64,000 nucleotides of DNA from Brooklawnia sp937867175 (GTDB lineage: Bacteria > Actinomycetota > Actinomycetes > Propionibacteriales > Propionibacteriaceae), in NCBI GenBank assembly GCA_036821905.1, contig DAISIR010000006.1:62001-126000 (forward strand), read 5' to 3'. The position numbers and the translations under genes are program-made. The notes under the pieces were generated by a model, which had not been told where the DNA came from, made no database searches, and worked only from the letters and a program-made list of their open reading frames with translations. This document shows, in pieces, positions 26,243 through 35,595 of this stretch (the stretch's first letter is position 1; each line of letters starts with the position of its first letter).

Positions 26243-29208
26243 CAAGCGGCAGGGGTGGTGACGGCAGCGGCGTCCTTCGGGGCACGACGCCGCTTGGGCT
26301 TGGCTGCTTCGGCAACCTCGATCAGCTTCTCGTCTGCGGGCTCGGCCAGCGGCACCTCACGGCCGGTCAGGATCCGGCTGAGGAACTCGCCGGTGAAGCT
26401 CCCCGGGTTGTGCGCCACATCTTCGGGCGTACCGGTGGCGACCACCTGGCCGCCGCGGTGGCCACCCTCCGGCCCCATGTCGATCACCCAGTCCGCGGTC
26501 TTGATGACGTCGAGGTTGTGTTCGATGACCACCACAGTGTTGCCGCTGTCGACGAGCCGGCTCAGCACACTGAGCAGCTTGTTGATGTCTTCGAAGTGCA
26601 GACCGGTGGTCGGTTCGTCCAGGACGTACAGGGTGCGCCCGGTCGAGCGACGCTGCAGCTCGGCCGCCAACTTCACCCGCTGGGCCTCGCCACCCGACAG
26701 TGTCGTGGCCGGTTGACCCAACCGAACGTAACCCAAGCCGACCTCGGTCAGCGTGTTCAAGTAGCGCGAGATGGCCGAAATGGGCGCGAAGAACTCCGCC
26801 GCCTGTTCGATCGGCAACTCAAGCACCTCGGCGATACTGAGGCCCTTGTACTTCACCTCCAGGGTCTCGCGGTTGTAACGGGCGCCATGGCAGACCTCGC
26901 AGGGCACATAGACATCGGGCAGGAAGTTCATCTCGATCTTGAGCGTGCCGTCGCCCATGCATTGCTCGCACCGGCCGCCCTTGACGTTGAAGCTGAACCT
27001 GCCGGGCAGGTAGCCACGCGCCTTCGCCTCCGGGGTCTGGCTGAACAACGTACGAATCTTGTCGAAGACCCCGGTGTAGGTAGCCGGGTTGGAGCGCGGT
27101 GAGCGTCCGATCGGCGACTGGTCGACGTGCACCACCTTGTTGATCGCCTCGACGCCGGTGATGCCGGTGTGGCGGCCGGGCACGTCTTTTGCGCCGTAGA
27201 GATGCTTGGCCAGCGAGGTGTAGAGGATGGAGTTGACCAGTGAAGACTTGCCTGAGCCCGAGACCCCGGTGACGGCGATGAACCGTCCGAGGGGGAACCC
27301 CACGGTGACATCGGCCAGGTTGTTCTCGGCTGCGCCATGCACCACCAGCGACTGGCCGTTGCCTCGCCGCCGGCTAGCCGGCAGTGCGATCCCCCGGCGC
27401 CCCGACAGATAGGCGCCGGTGATGGACCGGTCGCAGGCCAGCACATCGTCGAAGCTACCGCTGACCACGATCTCGCCGCCGTGCTCACCGGCTCCCGGAC
27501 CGATGTCGACGATGTGGTCTGCCGCACGCATGGTGTCCTCATCGTGTTCGACGACGATCAACGTGTTGCCCAGGTCGCGCAAGCGCTCCAAGGTCTCGAT
27601 CAGGCGGTGATTGTCGCGTTGGTGCAGGCCGATGGACGGCTCATCCAACACGTACAGCACACCGGTCAGGCCCGACCCGATCTGGGTGGCCAACCGGATG
27701 CGCTGCGCCTCACCGCCCGACAGTGACCCGGCGGCGCGGGACAGCGTCAGGTAGTCGAGGCCGACATTGAGCAGGAAACGCAGCCTGGTCTTGATCTCGC
27801 GCAGGACCAGTTCAGCGATCGCCATCTCGCGCCCGGGCAGGTCCAGGGCATCGACCCGATCGGCCAGCTGGTCGATCGACATCTGCGAAACCTCGGAGAT
27901 GTTGCGGCCGTCGATGGTGACCGCCAGCGACGCGGGTTTCAATCGCGCTCCCCCACAGGCCGAGCATGGGATCTCTTGCAGGTAGGCACCCCACCGGTCG
28001 CGCGCCGCATCGGACTCGGCCTCGTCGTAGCGGCGGCGTACCTGCGGCAGGACGCCCTCGTACTTCTGCGTGTAGGTGCGCACTCGCCCGAACCTGTTGC
28101 GGTAGCGCACCAGCACCGGGTCGTCGTGGCCCTTGAGGATGAACTGCCTGACGTTGTCGGGCAGTTCACGCCATGGGGTCTCGACCGAGAAACCGTGCTG
28201 TTCTGCCAAGGACTCGAAGACGTGGCTGTAGTGCGCGGCCACTGTCGGGCTGGACCACGGCGCGATGGCACCTTCGGCAAGGCTCTTGAGCTGATCCGGG
28301 ACGACCAGGGCAGGGTCCACCTCGAGCATGGTGCCCAGCCCGGTACAGGCCGGGCAGGCACCCCACGGGCTATTGAACGAGAACTGCCGGGGCTCCATCT
28401 CATCCAGCGCGATGTCGTGACCGTTCGGGCAGGCCAACCTTTCACTGAAGCTGCGCGTCCGGTGCGGGTCATCGCTGTCCCGCTCTACGAAGTCGAGAAT
28501 GACCAGCCCGTTGGCCAGCCCCAGCGCGGTCTCGATCGAGTCGGTGATGCGCTGCTTGGCGGACGCCTTGACCGCCACCCGGTCGACGACCACGTCGATG
28601 TCATGCTTGCGTTGCTTGTCGAGGGTGGGCGGGTCGGTCAGTTGGTAGGTCTCACCGTCGACGCGGACCCTTGCGTAGCCGTCACCGGCCAGCGTGCGGA
28701 AGATCTCGCGGTACTCGCCCTTGCGGCCTCGGATCATCGGCGCCAGCACCTGGAATCGGGTGCCCTCCGGCAACTCGAGCACCTGGTCGACGATCTGCTG
28801 GGGCGTCTGACGGCTGATCAACTCACCACAGACCAGACAATGGGGGTGGCCGATGCGGGCGAACAGCAGCCGCAGGTAGTCGTAGACCTCGGTGACCGTG
28901 CCGACGGTCGACCGCGGATTTCGGCTGGTGGACTTCTGGTCGATCGCCACAGCCGGCGACAGGCCCTCGATGAAGTCGACCGCTGGCTTGTCCATCTGGC
29001 CGAGGAACTGCCGCGCATAGGCGGACAGCGACTCGACGTAGCGGCGCTGTCCCTCGGCGAAGATGGTGTCGAAGGCCAGGGAAGACTTGCCCGATCCCGA
29101 CAACCCGGTGAAGACAATCAGCGCGTCCTTCGGCAGGTCGAGGGAGATATTGCGCAGATTGTGTTCCCGAGCACCGGAGACTCTGAGTCGATCCTTCACG
29201 TCCTTCAT
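26242..29208 (-). CDS. uvrA: Excinuclease ABC subunit A
   Basis: Damage-recognition ATPase that loads UvrB. 988 residues with two ABC-type ATPase modules: Walker A GLSGSGKSSLAF at 35-46 and GVSGSGKSSLVN in the second half, each with an LSGGEAQR signature. Zinc-finger cysteines occur in CPNGH/CPACTG and in CEQCMGDG with CEVCHG. The C-terminal 35 residues are a Lys/Ala-rich tail. ATG 29208 fits the family opening; the frame is open for 95 further codons upstream without similarity. Divergent from the DinB-fold gene. Confidence 0.97.
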   Translation of the reverse strand: MKDVKDRLRVSGAREHNLRNISLDLPKDALIVFTGLSGSGKSSLAFDTIFAEGQRRYVESLSAYARQFLGQMDKPAVDFIEGLSPAVAIDQKSTSRNPRSTVGTVTEVYDYLRLLFARIGHPHCLVCGELISRQTPQQIVDQVLELPEGTRFQVLAPMIRGRKGEYREIFRTLAGDGYARVRVDGETYQLTDPPTLDKQRKHDIDVVVDRVAVKASAKQRITDSIETALGLANGLVILDFVERDSDDPHRTRSFSERLACPNGHDIALDEMEPRQFSFNSPWGACPACTGLGTMLEVDPALVVPDQLKSLAEGAIAPWSSPTVAAHYSHVFESLAEQHGFSVETPWRELPDNVRQFILKGHDDPVLVRYRNRFGRVRTYTQKYEGVLPQVRRRYDEAESDAARDRWGAYLQEIPCSACGGARLKPASLAVTIDGRNISEVSQMSIDQLADRVDALDLPGREMAIAELVLREIKTRLRFLLNVGLDYLTLSRAAGSLSGGEAQRIRLATQIGSGLTGVLYVLDEPSIGLHQRDNHRLIETLERLRDLGNTLIVVEHDEDTMRAADHIVDIGPGAGEHGGEIVVSGSFDDVLACDRSITGAYLSGRRGIALPASRRRGNGQSLVVHGAAENNLADVTVGFPLGRFIAVTGVSGSGKSSLVNSILYTSLAKHLYGAKDVPGRHTGITGVEAINKVVHVDQSPIGRSPRSNPATYTGVFDKIRTLFSQTPEAKARGYLPGRFSFNVKGGRCEQCMGDGTLKIEMNFLPDVYVPCEVCHGARYNRETLEVKYKGLSIAEVLELPIEQAAEFFAPISAISRYLNTLTEVGLGYVRLGQPATTLSGGEAQRVKLAAELQRRSTGRTLYVLDEPTTGLHFEDINKLLSVLSRLVDSGNTVVVIEHNLDVIKTADWVIDMGPEGGHRGGQVVATGTPEDVAHNPGSFTGEFLSRILTGREVPLAEPADEKLIEVAEAAKPKRRRAPKDAAAVTTPAA

Positions 29209-29313
29209 GGTATGCGCCCCCGCTGACAGTTCTGCGGCCTCACTATGCGCGACCGCCACCACGTAAAGTGAGTCACGCAAGCACCGAACCAGAACTCGTT
29301 GGGAGGGCACAAG

Positions 29314-30048
29314 ATGGCGTGGGACCCGGGAAAGCAGGCAACGCTGGGCGAGTCCACCCAGGTGGCCAGTCTGCGAAAGTACAAGGTCGAAGCGACCCAG
29401 CGGTTGCTCGGTGACACCATCGCCATCAGCGAACAGGCGTGGCAGGAGCCTTCGCGGCTTCCCGGATGGACGCGGGCGCACGTAGCCGCCCACTTGGCAC
29501 GTAACGCTGACGCCTTGGTGCGTGCGGTGGATTCAGTGCTGATGGGACGGCGCGGCTTGATGTACGACTCCCAAGAGGACCGCGAGCAGGCCATCGAACG
29601 CGGCTCGGAACGACGCGGGCTTGACTTGCAGATTGACCTGGACACCAGCGCCGGACGGCTCAATCGCCGCTTCAACGTGCTGCACTCGGTTCCAAAGGAA
29701 CTGGTCGTCGAACTCACCCCCGGTGACTCGGTGCGCTGCGACCTGCTCCCGCTGCTGCGGCTGAACGAGGTCGTCCTGCACCACGTTGACCTGGACTGTG
29801 GGTACGAGGTGACACAGGTGGAACCGGGGATCGCCCGGCTCCTGCTGGAGTGGACGATGCTGGACTTCGACCCGCTCGACGGCAGAGTATTGCGGCTGAG
29901 CAGCGACACCGGGTTCCATTTGGAGGCAGGCTCGGCCGGGGAATTGTGCGAGATCAACGGTTCCGACGCCCTGCTCCTTGGCTGGCTGACCGGGCGCCTC
30001 AGCGCCGACCTGGCCATCGACTTGCCGGCCTCCCCGGCGCTGCGCTGA
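29314..30048 (+). CDS. Maleylpyruvate isomerase N-terminal/DinB-fold, mycothiol-dependent-type protein
   Basis: Member of the mycothiol-dependent maleylpyruvate isomerase-like family (four-helix DinB fold). 244 residues. LPGWTRAHVAAHLARNADAL (about 49-68) and HHVDLDCGYEV carry the metal-binding histidines typical of the fold. The ATG at 29314 follows GGGAGG. Substrate unknown; mycothiol use is inferred from family and from the actinobacterial host. It sits between uvrA (divergent) and a metallohydrolase gene 22 bases downstream, which may form a small detoxification pair. Confidence 0.82.
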   Translation: MAWDPGKQATLGESTQVASLRKYKVEATQRLLGDTIAISEQAWQEPSRLPGWTRAHVAAHLARNADALVRAVDSVLMGRRGLMYDSQEDREQAIERGSERRGLDLQIDLDTSAGRLNRRFNVLHSVPKELVVELTPGDSVRCDLLPLLRLNEVVLHHVDLDCGYEVTQVEPGIARLLLEWTMLDFDPLDGRVLRLSSDTGFHLEAGSAGELCEINGSDALLLGWLTGRLSADLAIDLPASPALR

Positions 30049-30058
30049 CGCACGCCGC

Positions 30059-30064
30059 TAGCGT
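30059..30064 (+). promoter_or_regulatory. Putative -10 of a leaderless metallohydrolase promoter
   Basis: TAGCGT, 6 bases before the ATG at 30071, with no ribosome binding site. Confidence 0.36.
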
Positions 30065-30070
30065 GGCGGA

Positions 30071-30736
30071 ATGACTCGTCTTTTCCACACGACCGTCCAG
30101 ACCGGGCCGGTCGAGTTCGAGGTCTCCGAGGTGCACTGCACCAAGGTCTCGCTGGGCAGCCTGGACAACAATTCCTACCTGCTCCATGCCGGTGGTAACA
30201 GCCCGCTGCTGCTGATCGATGCGGCCACCGAACCCCGACGACTTCTGGGAATGATGGCTGGGCGGCCACTCGGGGTGGTGGTGAGCACCCACCGGCACGC
30301 CGACCATCTGCAGGCACTGGCCGAAGTCATTGCTCAGACCGGTGCGAAGCCGTTCGCTGGACGCGCGGACGCCGAAGCCATCGCACAACAGACCGGTGTC
30401 GCCAGCCACCAGGTGTGGACCGGAGATCAGATCGGTTGCGGCGGTGTCAGCCTGGAGGTGATCGGGCTGGTCGGGCATACCCCCGGCTCGATCGCGCTGG
30501 TCCTGCGCGGCACCGGCACCGGGCCGACCCACATCTTCAGCGGCGACTCTCTCTTCCCGGGGGGCGTCGGCAAGACCGACTCACCGGCCGACTTCGCGTC
30601 CCTGCTGGACGATGTCACCGGCAAGATCTTCGACCGCTTCTGCGACCAGACCATCATCCACCCGGGTCATGGCGATTCGACGACGCTTGGTGCCGAACGA
30701 CCTCAGCTGGCGCAATGGCGAGCCCGCGGCTGGTGA
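30071..30736 (+). CDS. MBL-fold metallohydrolase (glyoxalase II-like)
   Basis: Zinc metallo-beta-lactamase-fold hydrolase. 221 residues. The metal motif THRHADHL, then GHTPGSIAL, SGDSLFPGGVG and the last ligand in HPGHGD are all present, the layout of hydroxyacylglutathione hydrolase-like enzymes. A thioester of mycothiol is a reasonable substrate guess given the neighbour, but it is not shown by the sequence. Its 3' end is overlapped by a hairpin that also faces terC. Confidence 0.87.
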   Translation: MTRLFHTTVQTGPVEFEVSEVHCTKVSLGSLDNNSYLLHAGGNSPLLLIDAATEPRRLLGMMAGRPLGVVVSTHRHADHLQALAEVIAQTGAKPFAGRADAEAIAQQTGVASHQVWTGDQIGCGGVSLEVIGLVGHTPGSIALVLRGTGTGPTHIFSGDSLFPGGVGKTDSPADFASLLDDVTGKIFDRFCDQTIIHPGHGDSTTLGAERPQLAQWRARGW

Positions 30737-30754
30737 CAGACCTGCCGCGGGCTC
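30720..30754. terminator. Hairpin between the metallohydrolase and terC ends
   Basis: GAGCCCGCGG at 30720-30729 pairs with CCGCGGGCTC at 30745-30754. It spans the metallohydrolase stop codon and lies 25 bases from the convergent terC stop, so it could serve both strands. No strong U-run. Confidence 0.52.
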
Positions 30755-30778
30755 AACCGCAAGATTCGTGAGGACGGA

Positions 30779-31774
30779 TCAGTTGCTGCCGATCTCGGTC
30801 TTCGACTCGTCCGAGCGGGTCTTCAGCAGCGACAGCGTGGCGGTGAACGCGATGGTCACCACGATCACCAACAAGGAGAGCACGGTGGGAACCTCCCAGG
30901 AGACCCAGCCGTAGTGGTGCATCGCGTGCAGCACCAGTTTGACCGCGATGAAGCAGAGGATGAACGCCAGACCGAGCGACAGGTAGACCAGCCGCTGCAG
31001 CAGCCCGCCGAGCAGGAAGTAGAGCTGGCGCAGACCCATCAGCGCGAAGAAGTTCGCGGTGAAGACCAGGTACGGCTCCTGCGTAAGACCGAAGATCGCC
31101 GGAATCGAGTCGAGCGCGAACATGATGTCGATCGAACCGAGCGCGACCACCACGAAGAAGATCGGGGTGAAGACCCGACGACCGTCGATCTTCACAGAGA
31201 AGTGGGTGCCGTGGTACTCGTCGGTGGACGGGACGACCCGCTTCACGAACCGCATCACGGCGGTGTCGGTTTGGGCGGACTCCTCCTCACCGTGCTTGCG
31301 GTAGTCGATGACCAGCTTGATGCCGGTGTAGAGCAGGAAGGCGCCGAAGATGAAGAAGACCCAGGCGAAGCGCTCGATGAGGGCAGCGCCCGCCATGATG
31401 AAGATGCCGCGGAAGACCAGCGCCAAAATGATGCCGCACATCAGCGCGAACTGCTGATAGACACGCGGCACCCGCATGCTGCCCAGCACGATGATGAAGA
31501 CGAAGAGGTTGTCGATCGACAACGAGTACTCGGTCAGGTAGCCGGAGAAGAACTCGATGGCGTAGTCCCAACTCGTCTTGTCGGTCACCGGGTGGGCAAA
31601 CAAGCCGATGCCGATGCCGAACATGACGGCCAGCATGACGTAGATGCAGATCCAGATCGTCGCCTCCTTCATGGAGGGCTCGTGCGGCTTTCGGATCATC
31701 ATGATCACGTCGAAGACCAAGATCGCCGTCAGCACTGACAAGGTGACGATCCAGACCAAGGGAGTTACGTGCAT
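30779..31774 (-). CDS. TerC/Alx-family integral membrane protein (probable manganese exporter)
   Basis: Membrane protein of the TerC family; members controlled by manganese riboswitches (Alx, YkoY) export or handle Mn2+. 331 residues with about 8 hydrophobic segments. The two acidic motifs are present: YSLSIDNLFVF in the first half and ALGSIDIMFALDSIPAIFG in the second, both in membrane segments. The internal loop 160-200 is charged. ATG 31774 follows GGAAGG. A yybP-ykoY-type riboswitch lies 34 bases upstream, which strongly supports a manganese role. Confidence 0.93.
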   Translation of the reverse strand: MHVTPLVWIVTLSVLTAILVFDVIMMIRKPHEPSMKEATIWICIYVMLAVMFGIGIGLFAHPVTDKTSWDYAIEFFSGYLTEYSLSIDNLFVFIIVLGSMRVPRVYQQFALMCGIILALVFRGIFIMAGAALIERFAWVFFIFGAFLLYTGIKLVIDYRKHGEEESAQTDTAVMRFVKRVVPSTDEYHGTHFSVKIDGRRVFTPIFFVVVALGSIDIMFALDSIPAIFGLTQEPYLVFTANFFALMGLRQLYFLLGGLLQRLVYLSLGLAFILCFIAVKLVLHAMHHYGWVSWEVPTVLSLLVIVVTIAFTATLSLLKTRSDESKTEIGSN

Positions 31775-31807
31775 CGGCGTACCTTCCGACTCAGAGAGGG
31801 AGAATTA

Positions 31808-31905
31808 TCTTGGAGGTCTTGCCGCTGATCGTCCAGATCCGCTGCGGACTCGGAAGTCAAGCTTCGTGTTGACGATTCCGCACGGGGGCTACTCCCCTCC
31901 ACCCA
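31808..31905 (-). ncRNA. yybP-ykoY-type manganese riboswitch upstream of terC
   Basis: On the minus strand, TGGAGG (31896-31901) pairs with CCTCCA (31811-31816) to close the element. Directly inside are the conserved GGGGAGTAGC (31888-31897), the internal CGTCAACACG (31865-31874) and GGCAAGACC at the 3' arm (31815-31823). These match the two metal-binding loops of the yybP-ykoY class, which senses Mn2+ and typically controls TerC-family genes. The start of terC is 34 bases further on, close enough for control of translation initiation. Confidence 0.87.
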
Positions 31906-32014
31906 GGATTCTCTCACTTCACCGTGACCTGCGCCAACCCGACAGGGATGACCTCAGCACCATAGCACCGACCGTCCTCGACGCGGCTTGCGGCTTCACT
32001 TCAAACCTCGGTTG

Positions 32015-34105
32015 TCATCGAGTTGCCTCCACCATTTGCCTGAGTTCCTTCTTGAGGTCAGCCACCTCGTCCCGCAGCCGGGCCGCCAATTCGAACTGGA
32101 GTTCGCTGGCCGCCTGATGCATCTGCGCAGTCAGTTCCTGGATCAGTGCGGCCAGTTCGGTCGCCGGGAGGTTCGCTGCGTCCAAGTCGCGCAGTTCACT
32201 CGGCAGCGCGATCGAGGTGGTGCGCGTCCGTCCCCCGCCCTGGCGGCTGGCGACCCAGCGCTCGGTGTCGGCGTCCTCACGCGCCATCAGGTCAGTGATG
32301 TCGGCGATCCGCTTGCGCAGCGGTTGCGGGTCGATGCCGTGCGCCGCGTTGTACGCCACCTGCTTGGCGCGACGCCGGTTGGTCTCGTCGATTGCATGGC
32401 TCATCGAAGACGTCATCTGGTCGGCATACATGTGCACCTGGCCGGAGACGTTGCGGGCGGCGCGTCCGATCGTCTGGATCAGGGACCGCTCCGACCTCAG
32501 GAAACCCTCCTTGTCGGCGTCAAGGATCGCCACCAATGACACCTCGGGCAGGTCGAGGCCCTCACGCAGCAGGTTGATGCCGACCAGCACGTCGTACTCT
32601 CCGAGCCGCAGCTCGCGCAGCAGCTCGACACGGCGCAGTGTGTCGACTTCGGAGTGCAGGTAACGGGTTCGGACGCCGTGCTCCATCAGGTAGTCGGTGA
32701 GGTCCTCGGCCATCTTCTTGGTCAGGGTGGTCACCAGGACGCGCTCGTCGCGTTCGACACGCGCCCTGATCTCGCCCATCAGGTCGTCGATCTGGCCCTT
32801 GGTGGGTTTGACGATCACCTCTGGGTCGACCAGCCCGGTGGGCCGAATGATCTGTTCGACGATCCCATCGGATCGCGAGATCTCGTAGGGGCCGGGGGTT
32901 GCGGACGAGTAGACGGTCTGCCCGATGCGTTCGGTGAACTCCTCGAAGCGCAGCGGACGATTGTCCATCGCGCTCGGCAGTCGGAAGCCGTGTTCGACCA
33001 AGGTGCGCTTGCGGCTCATATCGCCCTCGTACATCCCACCGATCTGCGGCACCGTGACGTGCGACTCGTCGATGACCAGCAGGAAGTCCTCCGGGAAGTA
33101 GTCGAGCAGACAGTTCGGGGGGGTACCCGGCCCGCGTCCGTCGATGTGCCGCGAGTAGTTCTCGATGCCTGCACAGGTGCCGATCTGACGCATCATCTCC
33201 ACGTCGTAGGTGGTGCGCATCCGCAGCCGCTGCGCCTCCAGCAGCTTGCCCTGCGCCTCGAACTCGGCGAGGCGGTCTGCCAACTCCAATTCGATGCCGC
33301 TGATGGCGCGCTCCATACGCTCAGGCCCGGCCACGTAATGCGAAGCCGGAAAGACGTACATCTCATCGTCGGTGGTCACCAACTCGCCGGTCATCGGGTG
33401 CATGGTGGACAGGGCGTCGACTTCGTCGCCGAAGAACTCCACCCGGACGGCATTGGCCTCGTACATCGGGAAGATCTCGAGGGTGTCACCACGCACCCGA
33501 AAGGTGCCGCGGGTGCCCGCGAGGTCATTCCGCACGTACTGCATTTCAACCAGTTTGTGCAGCAGGTCGTTGCGTCCCCACTCCTGCCCGACTCGCAGCT
33601 TGAGCATCGAGTCAACGTATTCCTGAGGTGTGCCGAGGCCGTAGATGGCCGAGACCGTCGCAACCACGATGACGTCGCGCCGGGTCAACAGGGAGTTGGT
33701 GGTCGAATAGCGAAGCCTCTCGACTTCCTCGTTGAGGCTGGAATCCTTCTCGATGAAGGTGTCGGTCTGTGGTACGTAGGCCTCGGGTTGGTAGTAGTCG
33801 TAGTAGCTGACGAAGTACTCGACCGCATTGGCAGGGAAGAACTGCCGCAACTCGGCCGCATACTGGGCGGCCAACGTCTTGTTCGGCTGCATCACCAGCA
33901 TCGGACGCTGCAGCCGCTCGGCCAGCCAGGCGACCGTCGCCGTCTTGCCGGTGCCGGTCGCGCCGAGCAGGATGATGTCGCCCTCCCCCGCCCGCACCCG
34001 GCGTTCGAGTTCAGCTATTGCGGCCGGCTGGTCGCCGGAGGGCTGGAATTCGGACTGCACCTTGAACGGTGCAACCCGCCGCGTTATCTCTTCGACTGGG
34101 CGCAT
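32015..34105 (-). CDS. uvrB: Excinuclease ABC subunit B
   Basis: Damage-verifying helicase-like subunit that recruits UvrC. 696 residues. Walker A GATGTGKTATV at 48-58, the beta-hairpin region YYDYYQPEAYVP, helicase motifs including RAARNVSGQ, and a C-terminal UVR domain (about 655-690). The ATG at 34105 has TACGCT 6 bases upstream and no ribosome binding site. It lies downstream of coaE. The terC riboswitch region follows its stop without an obvious terminator. Confidence 0.97.
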   Translation of the reverse strand: MRPVEEITRRVAPFKVQSEFQPSGDQPAAIAELERRVRAGEGDIILLGATGTGKTATVAWLAERLQRPMLVMQPNKTLAAQYAAELRQFFPANAVEYFVSYYDYYQPEAYVPQTDTFIEKDSSLNEEVERLRYSTTNSLLTRRDVIVVATVSAIYGLGTPQEYVDSMLKLRVGQEWGRNDLLHKLVEMQYVRNDLAGTRGTFRVRGDTLEIFPMYEANAVRVEFFGDEVDALSTMHPMTGELVTTDDEMYVFPASHYVAGPERMERAISGIELELADRLAEFEAQGKLLEAQRLRMRTTYDVEMMRQIGTCAGIENYSRHIDGRGPGTPPNCLLDYFPEDFLLVIDESHVTVPQIGGMYEGDMSRKRTLVEHGFRLPSAMDNRPLRFEEFTERIGQTVYSSATPGPYEISRSDGIVEQIIRPTGLVDPEVIVKPTKGQIDDLMGEIRARVERDERVLVTTLTKKMAEDLTDYLMEHGVRTRYLHSEVDTLRRVELLRELRLGEYDVLVGINLLREGLDLPEVSLVAILDADKEGFLRSERSLIQTIGRAARNVSGQVHMYADQMTSSMSHAIDETNRRRAKQVAYNAAHGIDPQPLRKRIADITDLMAREDADTERWVASRQGGGRTRTTSIALPSELRDLDAANLPATELAALIQELTAQMHQAASELQFELAARLRDEVADLKKELRQMVEATR

Positions 34106-34111
34106 GCGTCC

Positions 34112-34117
34112 AGCGTA
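34112..34117 (-). promoter_or_regulatory. Putative -10 of a leaderless uvrB promoter
   Basis: TACGCT, 6 bases before the uvrB ATG, in the 31-base coaE-uvrB gap. Confidence 0.38.
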
Positions 34118-34136
34118 GGTCGGCGCACCGACAGAC

Positions 34137-34754
34137 TCACTTTCCTGGTTCGCAGCCTTGGGCTTTGCTGCGCATCTGCGACCAAAGCCGCTCCACCTGC
34201 GCCTCAAGTTCGGCCCGGCTGCCGGAGTTGGTCACCACCCAATCGGCGGCTGCCAGTCGCTCGGCACGGCTGGCCTGGGCGTCCAGCCTGGCCTGAGCCT
34301 GTTCCTGACTGATGTCGTTGCGCCTCACCAGGCGCGCCACCTGCGTCTGGCTGGGGACGTCCACCACCACCACGGCGTCGAACTGGTCGACCAACCCGGT
34401 CTCGACCAGCAGCGGTATCACCGAAACCACGATCCGACCTGCTGCGGCCTGCGCGATGAGCTCTGCTCGCCGCCGCCGGACCAGGGGGTGGATGATCGCG
34501 TTGAGGTCGGCGCGGGCGGCGGCGTCTGCGAAGACGATCTCGCCCAGCGCCTGGCGATCCAGCCTGCCGGTTTGCGTCAGTACCTGTTCGCCGAACCTCG
34601 TCACCACCTGGGCCAGGCCGGGCGTCCCCGGTTCAACGACCTCCCGGGCGAGTTGGTCGGAATCGATCAGCAGCGCTCCGTGCTCTGCGAGCAGGTTGGC
34701 CACCGTCGTCTTGCCGGACGCGATGCCGCCGGTCAAGGCAACCGAGAAGGCCAC
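34137..34754 (-). CDS. coaE: Dephospho-CoA kinase
   Basis: Last step of coenzyme A synthesis. 205 residues. P-loop GGIASGKT at 9-16, then DSDQLAREVVEPGTPG and the adenine-lid region VDVPSQTQVARLVRRN. The start is the GTG at 34754, one base after the stop of the phosphorylase gene; the long frame further upstream has no similarity to CoaE. Some actinobacterial CoaE proteins carry a second C-terminal domain; this one does not. Confidence 0.95.
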   Translation of the reverse strand: MAFSVALTGGIASGKTTVANLLAEHGALLIDSDQLAREVVEPGTPGLAQVVTRFGEQVLTQTGRLDRQALGEIVFADAAARADLNAIIHPLVRRRRAELIAQAAAGRIVVSVIPLLVETGLVDQFDAVVVVDVPSQTQVARLVRRNDISQEQAQARLDAQASRAERLAAADWVVTNSGSRAELEAQVERLWSQMRSKAQGCEPGK

Positions 34755-34755
34755 C

Positions 34756-35526
34756 TCAATCCTCCAACCCGAACGCCGCATCAATCGCCATCCGCAGTGC
34801 GACTTCGTGGGACCCGACACCCCAGTCACGAGCGTCGTAGGTTTCCCCGGCGAGCGAGTCTGCCGTGAACAGGATCTGCCCGAACCGAACGCCGCGGAAC
34901 AAGGCCCAGGCTGCCCAGGCCGCGCACTCCATCTCGACAACCGAACAGCCCTGTGCGATTCGATGGGCCAGCAGGGCGGGTGTCTCTCGGTAGAAGCCAT
35001 CGGTCGTCCAAGTGTCGGCCTCCACCCCTTCATGTCCCCGTCCCCGGATGGCTGACAGGCAGGCGGCGCGGACCGCGGCGTCGGTCTCCACCCACTCGCC
35101 GGGCGGCAGGTAATGGTGGCTGACGCCCTCGGCGCGCAACGCCCGGACGGGTGTGATGAAGGCACCTTCATCGAAGGGACGCAGGGCCCCGCACGAACCG
35201 ACCGCCACCGCGCACCGTACCCCTCGCTGGCGGAGGAACTCGCCCACCATCACCGCCGCCGCAGCTCCGATCGGCGCCTCCACCAGCGCCACCCGCCGGC
35301 CAGCGCGTTCGATCTGATAGATGGGGTAGCGAGCGGTGACGAAGTCGACCACGCCCACCTGGCGTAGCCGCTCCGCCTGAGCATGGGCCAAGACCTGTTG
35401 TCCGAGGATCGCCAGCACCGCCCGCTCGGGAAGGCGCTCCTCAGGCTTGGACTGGCTGAGACGGGAGACCAGGTCATCGGGATCGTCGTCATAGTCCAGG
35501 ATCGGCCAGTCGCCAAGGGTCAGCAT
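34756..35526 (-). CDS. Nucleoside phosphorylase (PNP/UDP family 1)
   Basis: Phosphorolysis of a nucleoside to base and sugar-1-phosphate. 256 residues. Phosphate/glycine region APIGAAAAVMVGEFL, the VAVGSCGAL strand, and the nucleoside motif VVEMECAAW with catalytic-type Glu are visible, closest in look to uridine phosphorylase. Substrate cannot be fixed. ATG 35526 follows CAAGGAGG; an upstream extension of 12 codons has no support. The start lies only 17 bases after the rpsA terminator hairpin, so expression would need readthrough or a promoter embedded in that hairpin. Confidence 0.85.
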   Translation of the reverse strand: MLTLGDWPILDYDDDPDDLVSRLSQSKPEERLPERAVLAILGQQVLAHAQAERLRQVGVVDFVTARYPIYQIERAGRRVALVEAPIGAAAAVMVGEFLRQRGVRCAVAVGSCGALRPFDEGAFITPVRALRAEGVSHHYLPPGEWVETDAAVRAACLSAIRGRGHEGVEADTWTTDGFYRETPALLAHRIAQGCSVVEMECAAWAAWALFRGVRFGQILFTADSLAGETYDARDWGVGSHEVALRMAIDAAFGLED

Positions 35527-35543
35527 GGGTCCTCCTTGTTTGC

Positions 35544-35584
35544 GCAAAACGCCCCGGACCACACTGAGGTCCGGGGCGTTTTGC
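35544..35584 (-). terminator. rpsA terminator, 17-bp perfect stem
   Basis: Bases 35544-35560 pair perfectly with 35568-35584 around a 7-base loop; the outer stem holds GCAAAAC/GTTTTGC and the inner stem is GC-rich. It begins 11 bases after the rpsA stop. It can form on both strands. Confidence 0.85.
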
Positions 35585-35595
35585 GGGTTCGTGTA

